A stretch of 64,000 nt of DNA from Bryobacterales bacterium (GCA_020847045.1 JADLCT010000054.1:179851-243850), one strand, 5' to 3'. Counted from the first letter of the stretch, positions 9,133-19,668 are shown. A program made the numbers and translations. Notes: a model not told the origin generated them from the sequence alone.

Positions 9133-11493
9133 TTACTCTCTCGTTTTCAGAACTTCGACAAGGTCCATGTGATCGAGTTTGCGCCGCACCAGCAGGCCGG
9201 AAACGGTGGCCGCCGCCAGCACGATCAGTGCCGAAAAGGCATAGGTGGACGGCAGAATCACCAGCGGCACGCGGAACAGATCATTGGCCTGGGCCACCGA
9301 GAGCTGGCACATGAACTGGCCGAGATAGCAGCCCAGCGGGATGGCGAGAAAGACGATCACCGCCAGTTCGCCCAGCAGGATGTAAGAGATCTCGCTGCGC
9401 GTATATCCGAGCACGCGCAAGCTGGCCAGCTCGCGGCTCCGCTCGCTGAAGGCGATGCGCGCCGTGTTGTAGACCACGCCCACGGCAATGGTCGCCGCCA
9501 GCAGCGTGTTGAAAAATGCGAAGGTCAGCATCTGCCGGGCCATGGTTTCATAGAAGCTCTCCAGCATCCGCTTGCGCGCCGTGGTGGAGGCGACGCGCGG
9601 CATCTCCTTCAACAGGCTGTAAATCGTGGGCGCGGTGGTCATGTCCGCCGCCAGGTAAGCGCCCGAGATCGCGTTGCCCTCGCCGAGCAGACGGTTCAAT
9701 GCGGGCCGCCGCATGTAGGCCGAGACCCCGATGTACTCGCTCACCACGTCCGTCAACGGCACAGCATAGACGCCGCGCTCGCCTTCCATCACCTCAACGG
9801 TCACCATGTCGCCTGGCGTGAGGCGCAACTTTCGCGCCAGAAAATCGGTCAACATCAGGCCATCCTCGGGAAGATCGATCTGGCGCGACTGGGTATTCAA
9901 CAACCGGCGCAGTTCGCCGTGATTCTCCAGCCCTTGAATCGATGTCCGGTACTGACGCGGGCCATTCCACAGCCGGACGGAGACGGAGCGAAAGGGCTCG
10001 GCGTAACGGATGCCGGGAAGGCTGGTCAAGGAATAGAGCGCCCGTTCGCTGGTGGCGTCAATGAACACCACCATCAAGTCGTCGCGCTGCGACTGGCGGA
10101 ACTGGAAGTCCACCATGAAATCGACGGCGTTGGACCAGAAGCCGCCCATGACGAGAATGGCGCCGCTCAGCGCCACGCCGAGCACCGACAGCAGGGCCTT
10201 CATGGGGCGCCGTTCCAAGTTGCGCAGGATCATGCGGGTGGGCTGCGACAGGCTGCGCGCGGCGCCCAGACGTTCGAGAATCGTCATCCGGAAGTTGCCG
10301 GGCACGGCGGGCTGCATCGCCTGGGCGGGAGGTTCGCCGGCGGCGCGCACCACGGCCAGCACAGCGCCGGCCGAGGCCGCCACCAGATTGATGATCACCG
10401 AATAGACAATCACGTGCGGACGCAGCACATACTCGAGCCGGGGGAAGCGGTAGAACTCCATGTACATCGCGCTCATACCCCGTCCCATCCATTGCCCCGC
10501 GGCCAGGCCGAGCGCGCAGCCCAGCGCCACGATCAGGAAAGTCAGCTTCAGATAGTGCCCGGCGATGGCCGGCGTCGTGTAGCCGAACGCCTTCAAAATC
10601 GCGATCTGTCCCCGCTGCGTGGCCATCAGCCGCGTGGACACCACGTTCAACAGAAACGCTCCCACGCCGAGGAAGATGGCTGGAAACACGGTGGCCATCA
10701 CGGTGAGCTGCTTGAACTCCTCGGAGAGATATTTGTGCGAAACCTGGTCCTCGCGGCCATAGGCGCCCAGGCCGCCGTAGGGCCGGAGCAGATCGTCGAG
10801 ACGCGCGATCACGTCCTGCTGGCTGGCGCCGGGGTCGAGCTTCAAAGACACCTGATTGAACGCGCCGGTCATGTTATACGCCGACTCCACGGGATCGTGG
10901 TTCATCCACAGCAGCGCGTACGTTTTGAAGTCGGGAATGATCGAGCCCGGCTGCAACTGGTAGATGAACTCCGTGGACGACACGATGCCCACGATTTCGA
11001 TTTTGCGCCGCCTGCCGTAAATGGTGGCCGTGAGGGATGTGCCGGGTTGCAGTTTGTGCGCCAGAGCGAAGCCGTCGCTCACCACGGCCTCCTGCTCACG
11101 TCCCAGCTCGGGCATGCGCCCTCTGCGCAGATAGAGCGCGTTCAATGCCGGAGGGCCGCTTTCCGGCAGCGAGAGAACCATGGCGGAGATGGGCAGAGGA
11201 TAACTGGACAGGTCGAGATTGGCCGGAACGGCGATGCGCGTTTCCACGAAGCGCACGCCCGGCACGGCGGCAATGCGTTCGCGCATGTTCTCGGGCGCCC
11301 GCTTCAATTGCGCGAAGACATCGCCGAACAATCCCTCGCGGTAGAGCGATGACTGCGTGGTCTTCAGCGAATCCAGCGTCGAGGAGGCGAGCACATAGGT
11401 GGCCGTGCCGCCCGCCACCACCATGGCGATGGCGAACGCCTGGCCCTTCATGTGCCAGAGGTCCCGGAACAGCTTGATGTCCAGAGCGCGCAT
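9133..11493 (-). CDS. FtsX-family ABC transporter permease, duplicated type
   Basis: Inner-membrane permease of 786 residues with two FtsX-like modules. There is an N-terminal transmembrane helix (about 18-38), an extracytoplasmic domain, a three-helix block around 265-400 (FPAIFLGVGAFLLNVVSTRL onward), then a second extracytoplasmic domain and a final helix block (about 665-775). Such long permeases work with a LolD/MacB-type ATPase. The ATPase ends 5 bases upstream and a HlyD-type adaptor begins 12 bases downstream, so the three almost certainly form one exporter. The function could be lipid, lipoprotein or small-molecule export; sequence alone does not decide. Confidence 0.92.
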   Translation of the reverse strand: MRALDIKLFRDLWHMKGQAFAIAMVVAGGTATYVLASSTLDSLKTTQSSLYREGLFGDVFAQLKRAPENMRERIAAVPGVRFVETRIAVPANLDLSSYPLPISAMVLSLPESGPPALNALYLRRGRMPELGREQEAVVSDGFALAHKLQPGTSLTATIYGRRRKIEIVGIVSSTEFIYQLQPGSIIPDFKTYALLWMNHDPVESAYNMTGAFNQVSLKLDPGASQQDVIARLDDLLRPYGGLGAYGREDQVSHKYLSEEFKQLTVMATVFPAIFLGVGAFLLNVVSTRLMATQRGQIAILKAFGYTTPAIAGHYLKLTFLIVALGCALGLAAGQWMGRGMSAMYMEFYRFPRLEYVLRPHVIVYSVIINLVAASAGAVLAVVRAAGEPPAQAMQPAVPGNFRMTILERLGAARSLSQPTRMILRNLERRPMKALLSVLGVALSGAILVMGGFWSNAVDFMVDFQFRQSQRDDLMVVFIDATSERALYSLTSLPGIRYAEPFRSVSVRLWNGPRQYRTSIQGLENHGELRRLLNTQSRQIDLPEDGLMLTDFLARKLRLTPGDMVTVEVMEGERGVYAVPLTDVVSEYIGVSAYMRRPALNRLLGEGNAISGAYLAADMTTAPTIYSLLKEMPRVASTTARKRMLESFYETMARQMLTFAFFNTLLAATIAVGVVYNTARIAFSERSRELASLRVLGYTRSEISYILLGELAVIVFLAIPLGCYLGQFMCQLSVAQANDLFRVPLVILPSTYAFSALIVLAAATVSGLLVRRKLDHMDLVEVLKTRE

Positions 11494-11498
11494 GCGGC

Positions 11499-12227
11499 CT
11501 ACCAGTGCAGGTCTCTCGGCGAGCGCCGGGCCGTATTCTCCTCAACCGAGGAGATGTGGCCGTTGCTCATGTGAATCACGCGGCTCGCCATGCCGGCGAT
11601 GTCGGCATTGTGCGTAATCACGGCGGTGGCCGTGCCCAACTCGCGGTTCACCGTTTCAATCGCCTCCAGCACAACCACGCCGGTCTCCCAATCGAGCGCG
11701 CCCGTTGGTTCATCGCACAACAGCACAGAGGGACGTTTGGCGATGGCGCGCGCGATGGCCACGCGCTGCTGCTGTCCGCCCGACAGTTGCGAGGGGAAAT
11801 GATGCATGCGATCGCCGAGGCCCACCAGTTCCAACGCCTCTTCGGGTTTCATCGGATTGCTGGCAATCTCGGTGACGGCGGCGACGTTTTCCCGCGCCGT
11901 CAAGCTGGGAATCAGATTGTAGAACTGGAACACGAAACCAACGTGCAGCCGCCGGTAGCGCGTCAGCTCGCGATCGGTAGCGTGCGTCAGGTCGAAGCCA
12001 CGGTAGCGCACGGCGCCCGCCGTCGCCGTGTCCAGCCCGCCCAGGATGTTCAGAAGCGTTGATTTGCCGCTTCCCGACGGGCCAAGCAGAACCATCAACT
12101 CACCGGCGAACAGGTCCATGTCGGCGCCGCGCAGAGCCTGCACCCGCACCTCGCCCATGTCGTACGTCTTGGTGACGCCACGAGCTTCAAAAACGGATTC
12201 CCTGGCGCCCCCCGGTGCAAGACTCAT
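11499..12227 (-). CDS. ABC transporter ATP-binding protein, LolD/MacB type
   Basis: Cytoplasmic ATPase partner of the following FtsX permease. From the ATG at 12227 the protein has about 242 residues. It has Walker [10 protein letters not shown], a Q-loop region ([18 protein letters not shown], the LolD/MacB hallmark), signature [14 protein letters not shown], and Walker [12 protein letters not shown]. An upstream in-frame ATG at 12284 would add 19 residues, but they do not resemble the family; GGAAGGA lies 12 bases ahead of the chosen start. It is the first gene of the exporter operon and diverges from the DUF1800 gene, sharing about 100 bases of upstream DNA. Confidence 0.94.
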   Translation of the reverse strand: MSLAPGGARESVFEARGVTKTYDMGEVRVQALRGADMDLFAGELMVLLGPSGSGKSTLLNILGGLDTATAGAVRYRGFDLTHATDRELTRYRRLHVGFVFQFYNLIPSLTARENVAAVTEIASNPMKPEEALELVGLGDRMHHFPSQLSGGQQQRVAIARAIAKRPSVLLCDEPTGALDWETGVVVLEAIETVNRELGTATAVITHNADIAGMASRVIHMSNGHISSVEENTARRSPRDLHW

Positions 12228-12329
12228 CGTACAAGCGTGTCCTTCCAGGGTAAGGCATGTCATCGGGCCATGCGAGGGGAGCAACTTTTGGCCTCCCTCC
12301 GCGTTTGTAACAGGCAGGGAGACAGGACA

Positions 12330-13925
12330 ATGCGAGTCCGTGGCCGCAAGCTACTGATGGTGAGCGCGCTGGCTCTGGCGGCGCTGTGGGGGAGCGATGC
12401 CGCCACGCCGTGGAGCCGCAAACTCGCGGGCGGCGAGAAGGTGCTGCACGCCTTGAACCGGCTCGCCTTCGGGCCGCGGCCTGGCGATGTGGAACGAGTG
12501 CGAAGGATGGGCCTCGACAGATGGATTGAGGGACAACTGGATCCGTCCAAGTTGCAAGAAAATCCTGTGCTCGCCGGGCGGCTGGCGCCATTGGATTCGG
12601 TGCGCATGACGATGGGCGAAATGGCGGCGAAATATCCGCCGCGGCGGTTGATCCGCGCCGAGGCGGGAGAGCGGCCATCGGAGAGAGTGACGCCGGGCAG
12701 GGGCAGCGAGGAGCGGCGTGAAGAGCTTAAGAAGGTGGCTCCGCAGCTTCTCGTCACCTCGGACCTGATGCAGAACAAACTTTACCGGGCCGTGTATTCC
12801 GAGCGCCAGTTGGAGGAGGTGCTCGTCGATTTCTGGTTCAACCATTTCAATGTCTATCTGAACAAGGGGCAGGTACGGCGCCTGACGGCTTCGTATGAAC
12901 GAGACGCGATACGCCCGTTTGTACTGGGAAAGTTCAAGGACATGCTGCGCGCAACGGCTGAGCACCCCGCAATGCTTTTCTATCTCGACAACTGGAGGAG
13001 CGTGGACCCCGCCGCCGCCGAAAGGCTGCGCGCGAATGCGCTGGGCGAGGGCCCGCAGGCGCTCCGGCGCGTCCGGGGTTTGAATGAAAATTATGGACGC
13101 GAGTTGCTGGAACTCCATACGCTTGGCGCCGATGGCGGTTACACGCAAAAGGACGTAGTGGAGGTGGCGCGTTGCTTCACCGGCTGGACCATCGGAGCGC
13201 CGCTGACCGATCCCAAGTTTCAGTTCGCGGCCCGCTTGCACGACAAAGGCGAGAAGTTCGTGCTCGGCCACAAGATTCCGGCGGGTGGCGGCATGGAGGA
13301 TGGACTCAAGGTGCTGGACATCCTTGCGGCGCATCCCTCGACGGCAAAGTTCCTTTCGCGCAAGCTCGCCCAGCGGTTCGTGGCCGATGATCCGCCTCCG
13401 GCCCTTGTGGACCGCATGGCGGCCACCTATCTGAAAACCGGCGGCGACCTGCGAGAAGTGATGCGGACCATGATTCACTCGCGCGAGTTCTTCTCCGTGG
13501 GCGCTTATCGCGCCAAGGTGAAATCGCCTTTGGAAATGGTGGTCAGCGCCGTGCGCGCTCTGGATGCCAGCGTGCAATCTGCCCTGCCGCTATCCAAGGC
13601 GATCGATGAGCTTGGCCAGCCGCTGTACCGCAAGGAGGAACCAACCGGGTACAGGGACACGGCCGGCGAATGGGTGAACACGGCCGGACTGCTGGCGCGC
13701 ATGAACTTCTCGCTGCAACTGGCCGGGGGCAGGCTTCGCGGGACCGGCGTGGCGCAAGACGGTTCGTCCGTGGCTGACCCGCGCCAGGCGTCGCTGCGGC
13801 TGCTGCACGAAGAGCCCAGCCCCGCTCTGCTGGCCGCGCTGGAGAAGAGCCTTGAAGGCAAACCGGCCACGCCCGCCATGGTGGCTGGCCTCATCTTGGG
13901 ATCGCCGGAGTTTCAACGCCGCTGA
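12330..13925 (+). CDS. DUF1800 family secreted protein
   Basis: Exported protein of unknown activity, typical of Acidobacteriota, Planctomycetes and Bacteroidota, nearly always encoded next to a DUF1501 protein as here. The start at 12330 is supported by AGGGAG 8 bases upstream and gives about 531 residues with a hydrophobic N-terminal segment ([14 protein letters not shown]). DUF1800 features are [30 protein letters not shown] near the N-terminus, [15 protein letters not shown] in the middle, [34 protein letters not shown], and the C-terminal [11 protein letters not shown]. The DUF1501 gene follows after 21 bases. Confidence 0.93.
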   Translation: MRVRGRKLLMVSALALAALWGSDAATPWSRKLAGGEKVLHALNRLAFGPRPGDVERVRRMGLDRWIEGQLDPSKLQENPVLAGRLAPLDSVRMTMGEMAAKYPPRRLIRAEAGERPSERVTPGRGSEERREELKKVAPQLLVTSDLMQNKLYRAVYSERQLEEVLVDFWFNHFNVYLNKGQVRRLTASYERDAIRPFVLGKFKDMLRATAEHPAMLFYLDNWRSVDPAAAERLRANALGEGPQALRRVRGLNENYGRELLELHTLGADGGYTQKDVVEVARCFTGWTIGAPLTDPKFQFAARLHDKGEKFVLGHKIPAGGGMEDGLKVLDILAAHPSTAKFLSRKLAQRFVADDPPPALVDRMAATYLKTGGDLREVMRTMIHSREFFSVGAYRAKVKSPLEMVVSAVRALDASVQSALPLSKAIDELGQPLYRKEEPTGYRDTAGEWVNTAGLLARMNFSLQLAGGRLRGTGVAQDGSSVADPRQASLRLLHEEPSPALLAALEKSLEGKPATPAMVAGLILGSPEFQRR

Positions 13926-13946
13926 GATGGAACCGGGAGCAGGACC

Positions 13947-15164
13947 ATGAACACTCGACGCATCTTTCTGAAGCAATCCGCGCTGGCGATGGCAGGCTTC
14001 GGCGCGGCTCCTCTTTGGATCCGGCGCGCGCTGGCCGCTACGGACGAGGCCGCCCGGCGCAAGGTCCTGGTGACGATTTTTCTCCGGGGCGCGGCGGATG
14101 GATTGAACATTCTTGTGCCATTCACCGAGCAAGCGTACTATGACGTGCGGCCCACGCTGGCCGTGCCGCGGCCGGGCCGTGACGAGGGCGCGATCTCGCT
14201 GGACGGCCGGTTCGGGCTTCATCCCGCGCTTGCTCCGCTTGAGCGCTTCTACAAAGAGAAGCTGTTCTCCGCGGTTGTGGCCACCGGTTCGCCAGACCCA
14301 ACCCGCTCTCACTTCGATGCGCAGGACTACATGGAATCCGGCACTCCCGGCCGCAAGTCCACGCAGGATGGCTGGTTGAACCGGGCGCTTTCTCCGTTGC
14401 CGGATGGCTCGCCCGTGCGGGCCGTTTCCATCGGTCCGCGCCTGCCACGTTCGCTGAGAGGCGCGCAGCCGGCCGTGGCGCTCAACACGGTGGAGGAGTT
14501 TCGCGTGAAGCAGGCGGGCGCTTCAGTGGCGCTCGAATCGATGTATGCCGGATCGCATGATGCGGCGCTCGGCGCCGCCGGCCGCGAGACTTTTGAAGCG
14601 ATGAAACTGCTGGAGCCGTTGCGCCGCCAGAGCTACTCGCCCGGGAACGGCGCCAGTTATCCCAGGGGCAAGCTGGGGGCCGGCATGGAGCAGATCGCCC
14701 GGCTGATCAAAGCCAATGTGGGACTGCAGGTGGCCTTCACCGACCTGGGCGGATGGGACCACCATACGAACGAACGCGCGCAACTGCCCGGCCTTCTGCG
14801 CCAGTTCGGTGGCGCGATGGCCGCCTTCGCGCAGGATATGGGGAGCCGCATGGAGGACATTGCCGTTGTGGCGATGAGCGAGTTCGGCCGCACTGTGCGC
14901 GAGAACGGCAACGGCGGCACAGACCATGGTCACGCCAACACGATGTTCCTGATGGGTGGTCCTGTTGCCGGCGGCGCGATCTATGGCCAGTGGCCGGGGT
15001 TGGACCGCGACTGTCTGCACGAAGGGCGCGACCTGGCCGTCACCACTGATTTTCGTGATGTTCTGGCCTCATTCGCGTGCCGTCATCTCGGCGTCGCCAA
15101 CGCCGCCAGTGTCTTCCCGGGCTTCACGCAGCCGCCAGGCGGTTGGGAGTGGAAGCGCTCCTAA
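13947..15164 (+). CDS. DUF1501 family protein with Tat signal
   Basis: Exported protein of the DUF1501 group, which is related to the alkaline-phosphatase/sulfatase superfamily; the substrate is unknown. The 405-residue product begins with a twin-arginine signal (TRRIFLKQS, then a hydrophobic run ending ALA at about 30). Characteristic segments are LVTIFLRGAADGLNILVPF, SHFDAQDYMESGTP, FTDLGGWDHH and VVAMSEFGRTVRENGNGGTDHGHA (the last two typical of the family's metal-site region). GGGAGCAGGA precedes the ATG. It forms an operon with the DUF1800 gene and converges with the amidohydrolase gene 8 bases away. Confidence 0.94.
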   Translation: MNTRRIFLKQSALAMAGFGAAPLWIRRALAATDEAARRKVLVTIFLRGAADGLNILVPFTEQAYYDVRPTLAVPRPGRDEGAISLDGRFGLHPALAPLERFYKEKLFSAVVATGSPDPTRSHFDAQDYMESGTPGRKSTQDGWLNRALSPLPDGSPVRAVSIGPRLPRSLRGAQPAVALNTVEEFRVKQAGASVALESMYAGSHDAALGAAGRETFEAMKLLEPLRRQSYSPGNGASYPRGKLGAGMEQIARLIKANVGLQVAFTDLGGWDHHTNERAQLPGLLRQFGGAMAAFAQDMGSRMEDIAVVAMSEFGRTVRENGNGGTDHGHANTMFLMGGPVAGGAIYGQWPGLDRDCLHEGRDLAVTTDFRDVLASFACRHLGVANAASVFPGFTQPPGGWEWKRS

Positions 15165-15172
15165 GCCTCGCA

Positions 15173-16252
15173 CTACGGCTTCGCCGCAAACAACTTCGCG
15201 TTGAAGCCGGGAATCACGCGCAGGGCGTTCTTGTAATAGAGTTTCTTCAAAACCTCGTCCGGCAGATCGAGTCCATACATTTTCCAGAAGGCGTGACGGC
15301 GGCGGTAGTAGTCGAAATACTCGTCGCTGGTTTCCAGCACGCGGAAGTAGGTGTGATACTCGACGGGATTGTAGGAATCCTTGCCGAACATCACACGGTC
15401 CTGATAACGCAGAAACCACTGGCGCGCGAAACGGGGTTGCCGTCCCAACTCGGCCAGCACCGCGCCGATTTCGGTATACACGTTCGGCATGCGGTCCAGC
15501 AGGCGGCCCAGTTCGGCCAGATCGCCTCCCATCCAGCCCAGGTGCGCGTTGATGAAGATCGTGTTCCTGTGACGCTCGAACACCCGGTGTTGCTCGCCCA
15601 TGATGGTTTCCCAGGACGGATAGCGGTCGCGCGGCCGCGCGCGGCTGGGAAATTCCTTCAGCTCCAGCCACCGTTCGTTGTGCTTGTCGGCGGGATCAAA
15701 GAACTGCCGCGGCTCGCCTGTGTGAATTAACACGGGAATTTTCAAGCGGCCGCACGCCTCCCAGACGGGGCCGAAGCGGGCATCGTCGGTCCGCACGCGA
15801 TTGCCCTTGGAGTCCTTTAGGTCCATGCCCAGGTTCTTGTAAATTTTCAAACCGGAAGCGCCGTTCTTGACATCCTTTTCCAGCTGCTTCACCGCTTTCG
15901 CCGTCCAGTCAGGCGCGTCGATGTTGGTGAAGTCGAGATTGGCGAACACCACGAAACGGCCGGGATACTTGGCGCGCACGAGGTCCACGGTCTGCTTCAG
16001 CCGGTCGCCCGAACGGCCGTCCAGGTTGACCATGCCGCGCATGTTCAACCCTTCCATCTCCTTCACGAGCTGGTCGATCTTCTCCGCCGTCAGCATGGTG
16101 CGCGGATGCCCGTGCACGTCGATGAAGGGCATTTTGGCGTGCGTGAGGGGATGCTCCGGCACCACCAGGCCGCTCTTCGGCTGATACTCCTCGAAGGTCA
16201 TGGACTGGCTGGACAGAATCTGCACGGCCAGCAAAGGCAAAAACAATCTCAT
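15173..16252 (-). CDS. Secreted amidohydrolase-family protein
   Basis: Metal-dependent TIM-barrel hydrolase of the amidohydrolase-2 type (related to decarboxylases and lactonases); the substrate is unknown. It has 359 residues with a short signal peptide (about 1-16). The barrel-opening FIDVHGHP (HxH metal ligands) comes at about 43, VLIHTGEP in the middle, TIFINAHLGWMGGDLAELG, and VMFGKDSYNP near the end, where the Asp of strand 8 is expected. Similar secreted proteins are common in Acidobacteriota and Planctomycetes. It stands alone between the DUF1501 gene (convergent) and plsC. Confidence 0.85.
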   Translation of the reverse strand: MRLFLPLLAVQILSSQSMTFEEYQPKSGLVVPEHPLTHAKMPFIDVHGHPRTMLTAEKIDQLVKEMEGLNMRGMVNLDGRSGDRLKQTVDLVRAKYPGRFVVFANLDFTNIDAPDWTAKAVKQLEKDVKNGASGLKIYKNLGMDLKDSKGNRVRTDDARFGPVWEACGRLKIPVLIHTGEPRQFFDPADKHNERWLELKEFPSRARPRDRYPSWETIMGEQHRVFERHRNTIFINAHLGWMGGDLAELGRLLDRMPNVYTEIGAVLAELGRQPRFARQWFLRYQDRVMFGKDSYNPVEYHTYFRVLETSDEYFDYYRRRHAFWKMYGLDLPDEVLKKLYYKNALRVIPGFNAKLFAAKP

Positions 16253-16322
16253 TTGAACAGTCAGTATAGGGGAAGGCGGAACCCCGTCGCAGGAGGTTAC
16301 CCCGGGAGTTCACGCTGTGAGC

Positions 16323-17030
16323 TTACACCGGGCGCGCGGGGATCAGGGCAGCCACGGCTTCCTGAAGGCGGGTGGTGAAGGAGTCGCGATCACGGCGCGT
16401 CAGACCTTCCGCCGAGACGGGTTTGCCGATCAACACGCGTACACGCGATTTCTGAAGTGAGAGGTAGTCTTTGGGAAGCGCGTCGGCTGATCCCATGATC
16501 GCCACCGGGACAACGGGCACTTGCGCTTGAATCGCCAGGTGCGCGGCGCCGGCGCGAAACTCGCGCATGCCCTCGCCGTGTGACCGCGTACCTTCGGCGA
16601 AAATCACCACGCTGGTTCGGTCGTCCTTCAGGATGCGAGCGGCCTTGCTGAGCGACTCCACCGCCGCTCGCGGATCCTCGCGGGCCACGCCCACATGTCC
16701 GCCATGCTTCAAGTGAGTGCCGATGATGGGCACCTTGAACAGCGAGGCTTTGGCGAGAAAGCGGAAGTCCACGGGAAGGTGGCCCATCAAGATCGGCGTG
16801 TCGGAATAGGAGACATGGTTGGCGACGAACAGGCATGGCAGGCCAGGTGGAATGTTGCTCTCGCCCTCAACGCTAACCCGCACACCGGGCCAGCGAAGAA
16901 TGAGGCGTCCCCAGCGCCGTGACACCAGGTGCATCCTCGTGTGGCCGAGGCCCCGCAAGCGCACGTACAGGCCTTCCAGATAGAAGCCGCTCAAGGCGAT
17001 GATCGAAGTGAACAGGGCGAAGGGTCTCAT
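16323..17030 (-). CDS. plsC: 1-acyl-sn-glycerol-3-phosphate acyltransferase
   Basis: Membrane-associated enzyme that acylates lysophosphatidate to phosphatidate in phospholipid synthesis. The 235-residue protein has a hydrophobic N-terminus, the catalytic NHVSYSD (H72, D77) and the glycerophosphate-binding EGTRS at about 146-150, in the right order. VPVVPVAIMGS corresponds to the last family block. Its ATG overlaps the folC stop codon (ATGA), so the two are translationally coupled. Homologues often cannot be told from other lysolipid acyltransferases by sequence alone. Confidence 0.92.
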   Translation of the reverse strand: MRPFALFTSIIALSGFYLEGLYVRLRGLGHTRMHLVSRRWGRLILRWPGVRVSVEGESNIPPGLPCLFVANHVSYSDTPILMGHLPVDFRFLAKASLFKVPIIGTHLKHGGHVGVAREDPRAAVESLSKAARILKDDRTSVVIFAEGTRSHGEGMREFRAGAAHLAIQAQVPVVPVAIMGSADALPKDYLSLQKSRVRVLIGKPVSAEGLTRRDRDSFTTRLQEAVAALIPARPV

Positions 17031-18295
17031 GCGAGCAACGAGTAGGCTTCTCCGGCCAGCAGCAGAGAGCCGGTGATGAAGATGGCGTCTCCGGGCGCGG
17101 CTTCCGCCGTCAAGGCGAGCGCATCGGCAAGGCGCGGCGCCGTGCGCACACGGGGATGATCAAACAGAGGAAGCAGCGCCTCCGGCCGCAGGGCGCGCGG
17201 CGAGTCGGCGGCGGTAAGAATAAGGTCGGAGGCCACGGGAGCCAGCAGATCGCCGATCTCGTCCACCGATTTGTCACGCATGGTGCCATAGATCAGCCAC
17301 ACGCGGCGGCCCTGGAAGTGCTGTTGAATGTAATGCGCCAGCGCCCGCACGCCCGCGGGGTTATGAGCGCCATCCACGATGATGTCTGGCGAACGGCGCA
17401 CCACGTCCAGGCGCCCGGGCCAGCGCACCCCGATGATGCCGCGCGTAATCGCCGCCGCCGGTACACCCAGGCTGTGCAGCGCCAGCGCCGCCGTGGCGGA
17501 GTTCCCCACCTGATGATCTCCGGCCAACGGACATTCCACGGCGATCCGCGCCGGCGATTCGATCGTGTACGAGCAGCCCTGCGCGGTGGTGTGCACATGC
17601 GACAGCACAACCTCACCAGCATGCGTGGGCGCAATGCCCGCGGCGGCGGCGCGTTCGTCCAGTACGGCCAAGGCGTCCGCCCGCATAGCAGCGAACACGG
17701 CGCCGGCGCCGGGCTTCAGGATTCCCGCCTTCTCGCGCGCGATCTGCTCGATCGACGATCCCAGCCAGGCCTCGTGATCGAAATCCACCGGGGTGATCAC
17801 GCATAACTCGGGACGGACGATGTTGGTGGCGTCCAGACGTCCGCCCAGTCCCGTTTCCACCACGGCCCACTCTACGCCCTGCTCGCGAAACAGCCAGAAG
17901 GCCATTGCCGTGACGGTTTCAAAGTAGGTGGGATGGCCGTCGAGAAGCCCCGCGTCCACCATGCGCAATGCCGTGCCGTGCACGCGCTCGAACGCTGTCA
18001 CGAACTCGGCCTCGCTCACGGGCTTCCGCCCGATCTGAATCCGTTCGGTGGGCTCTAGAAGGTGTGGCGAAATGGTCAGTCCGGTGCGGTAACCCGCTGC
18101 GCGCAGACCGGCTTCGATCATCGCGCATGTCGAACCCTTCCCATTTGTGCCCGCCACATGAACTACGCGAAACGCCCGTTCGGGATGGTCCAGGCCGGCC
18201 ATCAGCGACGAGATGCGCTCCAGGCCCAGCTTGATCGTCTTGATCTCGTTTCCCAGTGAATAGAGGAAACGGACGGAATCGGGATAGGTCTTCAT
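17027..18295 (-). CDS. folC: Bifunctional folylpolyglutamate/dihydrofolate synthase
   Basis: Adds glutamate to dihydropteroate/tetrahydrofolate in the cytoplasm. The 422-residue product has the Mur-ligase-type P-loop AGTNGKGS at about 48-55, the substrate loop TISPHLLEPTERIQIGRKPVSEAEF, GLGGRLDATNI, the ITPVDFDHEAWLG segment and DGAHNPAGVRAL in the C-terminal domain. The start is ATG at 18295. The reading frame stays open upstream, but that DNA is the permease gene in another frame. The start overlaps the permease stop (ATGA), and the stop overlaps the plsC start, giving a tightly coupled run. No accD or sporulation-type neighbour is present. Confidence 0.95.
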   Translation of the reverse strand: MKTYPDSVRFLYSLGNEIKTIKLGLERISSLMAGLDHPERAFRVVHVAGTNGKGSTCAMIEAGLRAAGYRTGLTISPHLLEPTERIQIGRKPVSEAEFVTAFERVHGTALRMVDAGLLDGHPTYFETVTAMAFWLFREQGVEWAVVETGLGGRLDATNIVRPELCVITPVDFDHEAWLGSSIEQIAREKAGILKPGAGAVFAAMRADALAVLDERAAAAGIAPTHAGEVVLSHVHTTAQGCSYTIESPARIAVECPLAGDHQVGNSATAALALHSLGVPAAAITRGIIGVRWPGRLDVVRRSPDIIVDGAHNPAGVRALAHYIQQHFQGRRVWLIYGTMRDKSVDEIGDLLAPVASDLILTAADSPRALRPEALLPLFDHPRVRTAPRLADALALTAEAAPGDAIFITGSLLLAGEAYSLLA

Positions 18296-19668
18296 GCTGC
18301 CGCCGGGCGGCCATACCAGAATCGCGCAAACCCGATCATCAGCGCAGTACCGCCCAGCAATTTGGCTACGAACAGCCAGGGATGCTCCGCGCTGCCCGGG
18401 GGCACGAAGGAGAGCGCCAGCGCCAGCAGTGAGACGCCCATGCCCGAAGCGGCCGCCCATCCGCGGCGTTGTTTCCACGCCGCGCCGAACAAATAGAGGA
18501 ACGGTATGAAGTAGGTGATCACCGTCATGTCCACCAGGAGTTGATACCCCGAACGCAGGTTTTCTCCGGCGTGCAGCAGCAGCAGGAACGCCGTGCACGC
18601 GCACGCCTGAAACAGCAGAGAGGTCGAGGGTGTTCCGAAGCGCGGATGCAGACGGCCAAACTTCGCCGGGATGTGCCGGTCCAATCCCAGCACAAGCGGC
18701 AATCGTGCGCTGCCTGCCAGCCACACGCTGAACTGTCCGAAGATCCCCACCGACAGCAGAAGCGCCACAAGCACGGTCATCCATGGCAGTCCCAGCAGAA
18801 CGCCACCGGCGCCGGCGGCCTGGGTGAGCCCCGTTACGGGACTAATGGTGGCGGGCGGCAGCAGCACGAGAAGCCCCACTGTGCCGGCAAGGTAGAAGCC
18901 CGTGATGAGGACTCCGCTCAACCACGCCGCGCGAGGAATGGTGCGTTCGGCGTCATGCACTTCGGCGCCCATCACAGCGCCTAATTCCAGTCCGCCGAAT
19001 GCGAAGGCCACCTGCGGCCAGAAATTCAGATTTTCCCAACTCCAGTGCAACGTCCAATCGAGCGGAGCCGCCGGGCCCTGTGTCCGCCACGCCATCGCCG
19101 CAAGCACCACAATCAAGCCGCCCGTGGCCAGCGTGGAAAGGCCACCCAGGTTGCCGAGCCACTTCCCCAGGTTCAGTCCGCGAATGTTCAGCGCGGTGGC
19201 GAACCACAGCAGCCCAAGTGATAACGGAAGCGCGAATGCCGCTGATTCGGAGAACGCCGCCCCGCGCGCGCCCATCGTGTAAGCCGACATCGCCGCTCCG
19301 GCCAGCAGCAGGCTGGGGAAGTAGAAGAGATTCGTCAGCCAGTAACAGTACCCGCAGAGAAACCCATGCCAGGGCCCGAAGCTTTCACGCGCCCACACAT
19401 ACAAGCCACCTTCATCCGGCATGCGCCTGGACAGCGCCGAGACGCAGAGCGCCGAAGGCACGAAGAAGAGGATGCAGGCGGAAATCCAGAGCCAGATAGA
19501 GCCGGCGCCCGTGTGCGCCACGGCTGCGAGCATGCGCGCTGAAACCACGGCCGCGAGGTTCAGCAGAACCAGATCGCGCAGTCCGAGAGGACGGGAAAGT
19601 GTCAGGGAGGATGCAGGTTCAGGCGTGCTCGGGGTGGGTGCAGCCATAAGACTTGGGAACGCGTCCAC
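18292..19668 (-). CDS. APC-family amino acid permease
   Basis: Inner-membrane amino acid/polyamine transporter with about 12 hydrophobic segments over 458 residues. The N-terminal LGLRDLVLLNLAAVV and SALCVSALSRRMPDEGGLYVW segments are typical of APC helices 1-2. The GTG at 19668 is the longest start; an ATG at 19647 would remove seven residues, and neither has a strong ribosome site. The gene overlaps the preceding gluconate-dehydrogenase-like gene by up to 50 bases and the following folC by 4 bases. The substrate cannot be predicted. Confidence 0.88.
   Translation of the reverse strand: MDAFPSLMAAPTPSTPEPASSLTLSRPLGLRDLVLLNLAAVVSARMLAAVAHTGAGSIWLWISACILFFVPSALCVSALSRRMPDEGGLYVWARESFGPWHGFLCGYCYWLTNLFYFPSLLLAGAAMSAYTMGARGAAFSESAAFALPLSLGLLWFATALNIRGLNLGKWLGNLGGLSTLATGGLIVVLAAMAWRTQGPAAPLDWTLHWSWENLNFWPQVAFAFGGLELGAVMGAEVHDAERTIPRAAWLSGVLITGFYLAGTVGLLVLLPPATISPVTGLTQAAGAGGVLLGLPWMTVLVALLLSVGIFGQFSVWLAGSARLPLVLGLDRHIPAKFGRLHPRFGTPSTSLLFQACACTAFLLLLHAGENLRSGYQLLVDMTVITYFIPFLYLFGAAWKQRRGWAAASGMGVSLLALALSFVPPGSAEHPWLFVAKLLGGTALMIGFARFWYGRPAAA

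Noticed and set aside
9046..11352. Plus-strand open frame (768 codons) opposite the FtsX permease gene
   Set aside because: Gln/His/Arg-rich with no recognisable motif, fully covered by the well-supported permease on the other strand.
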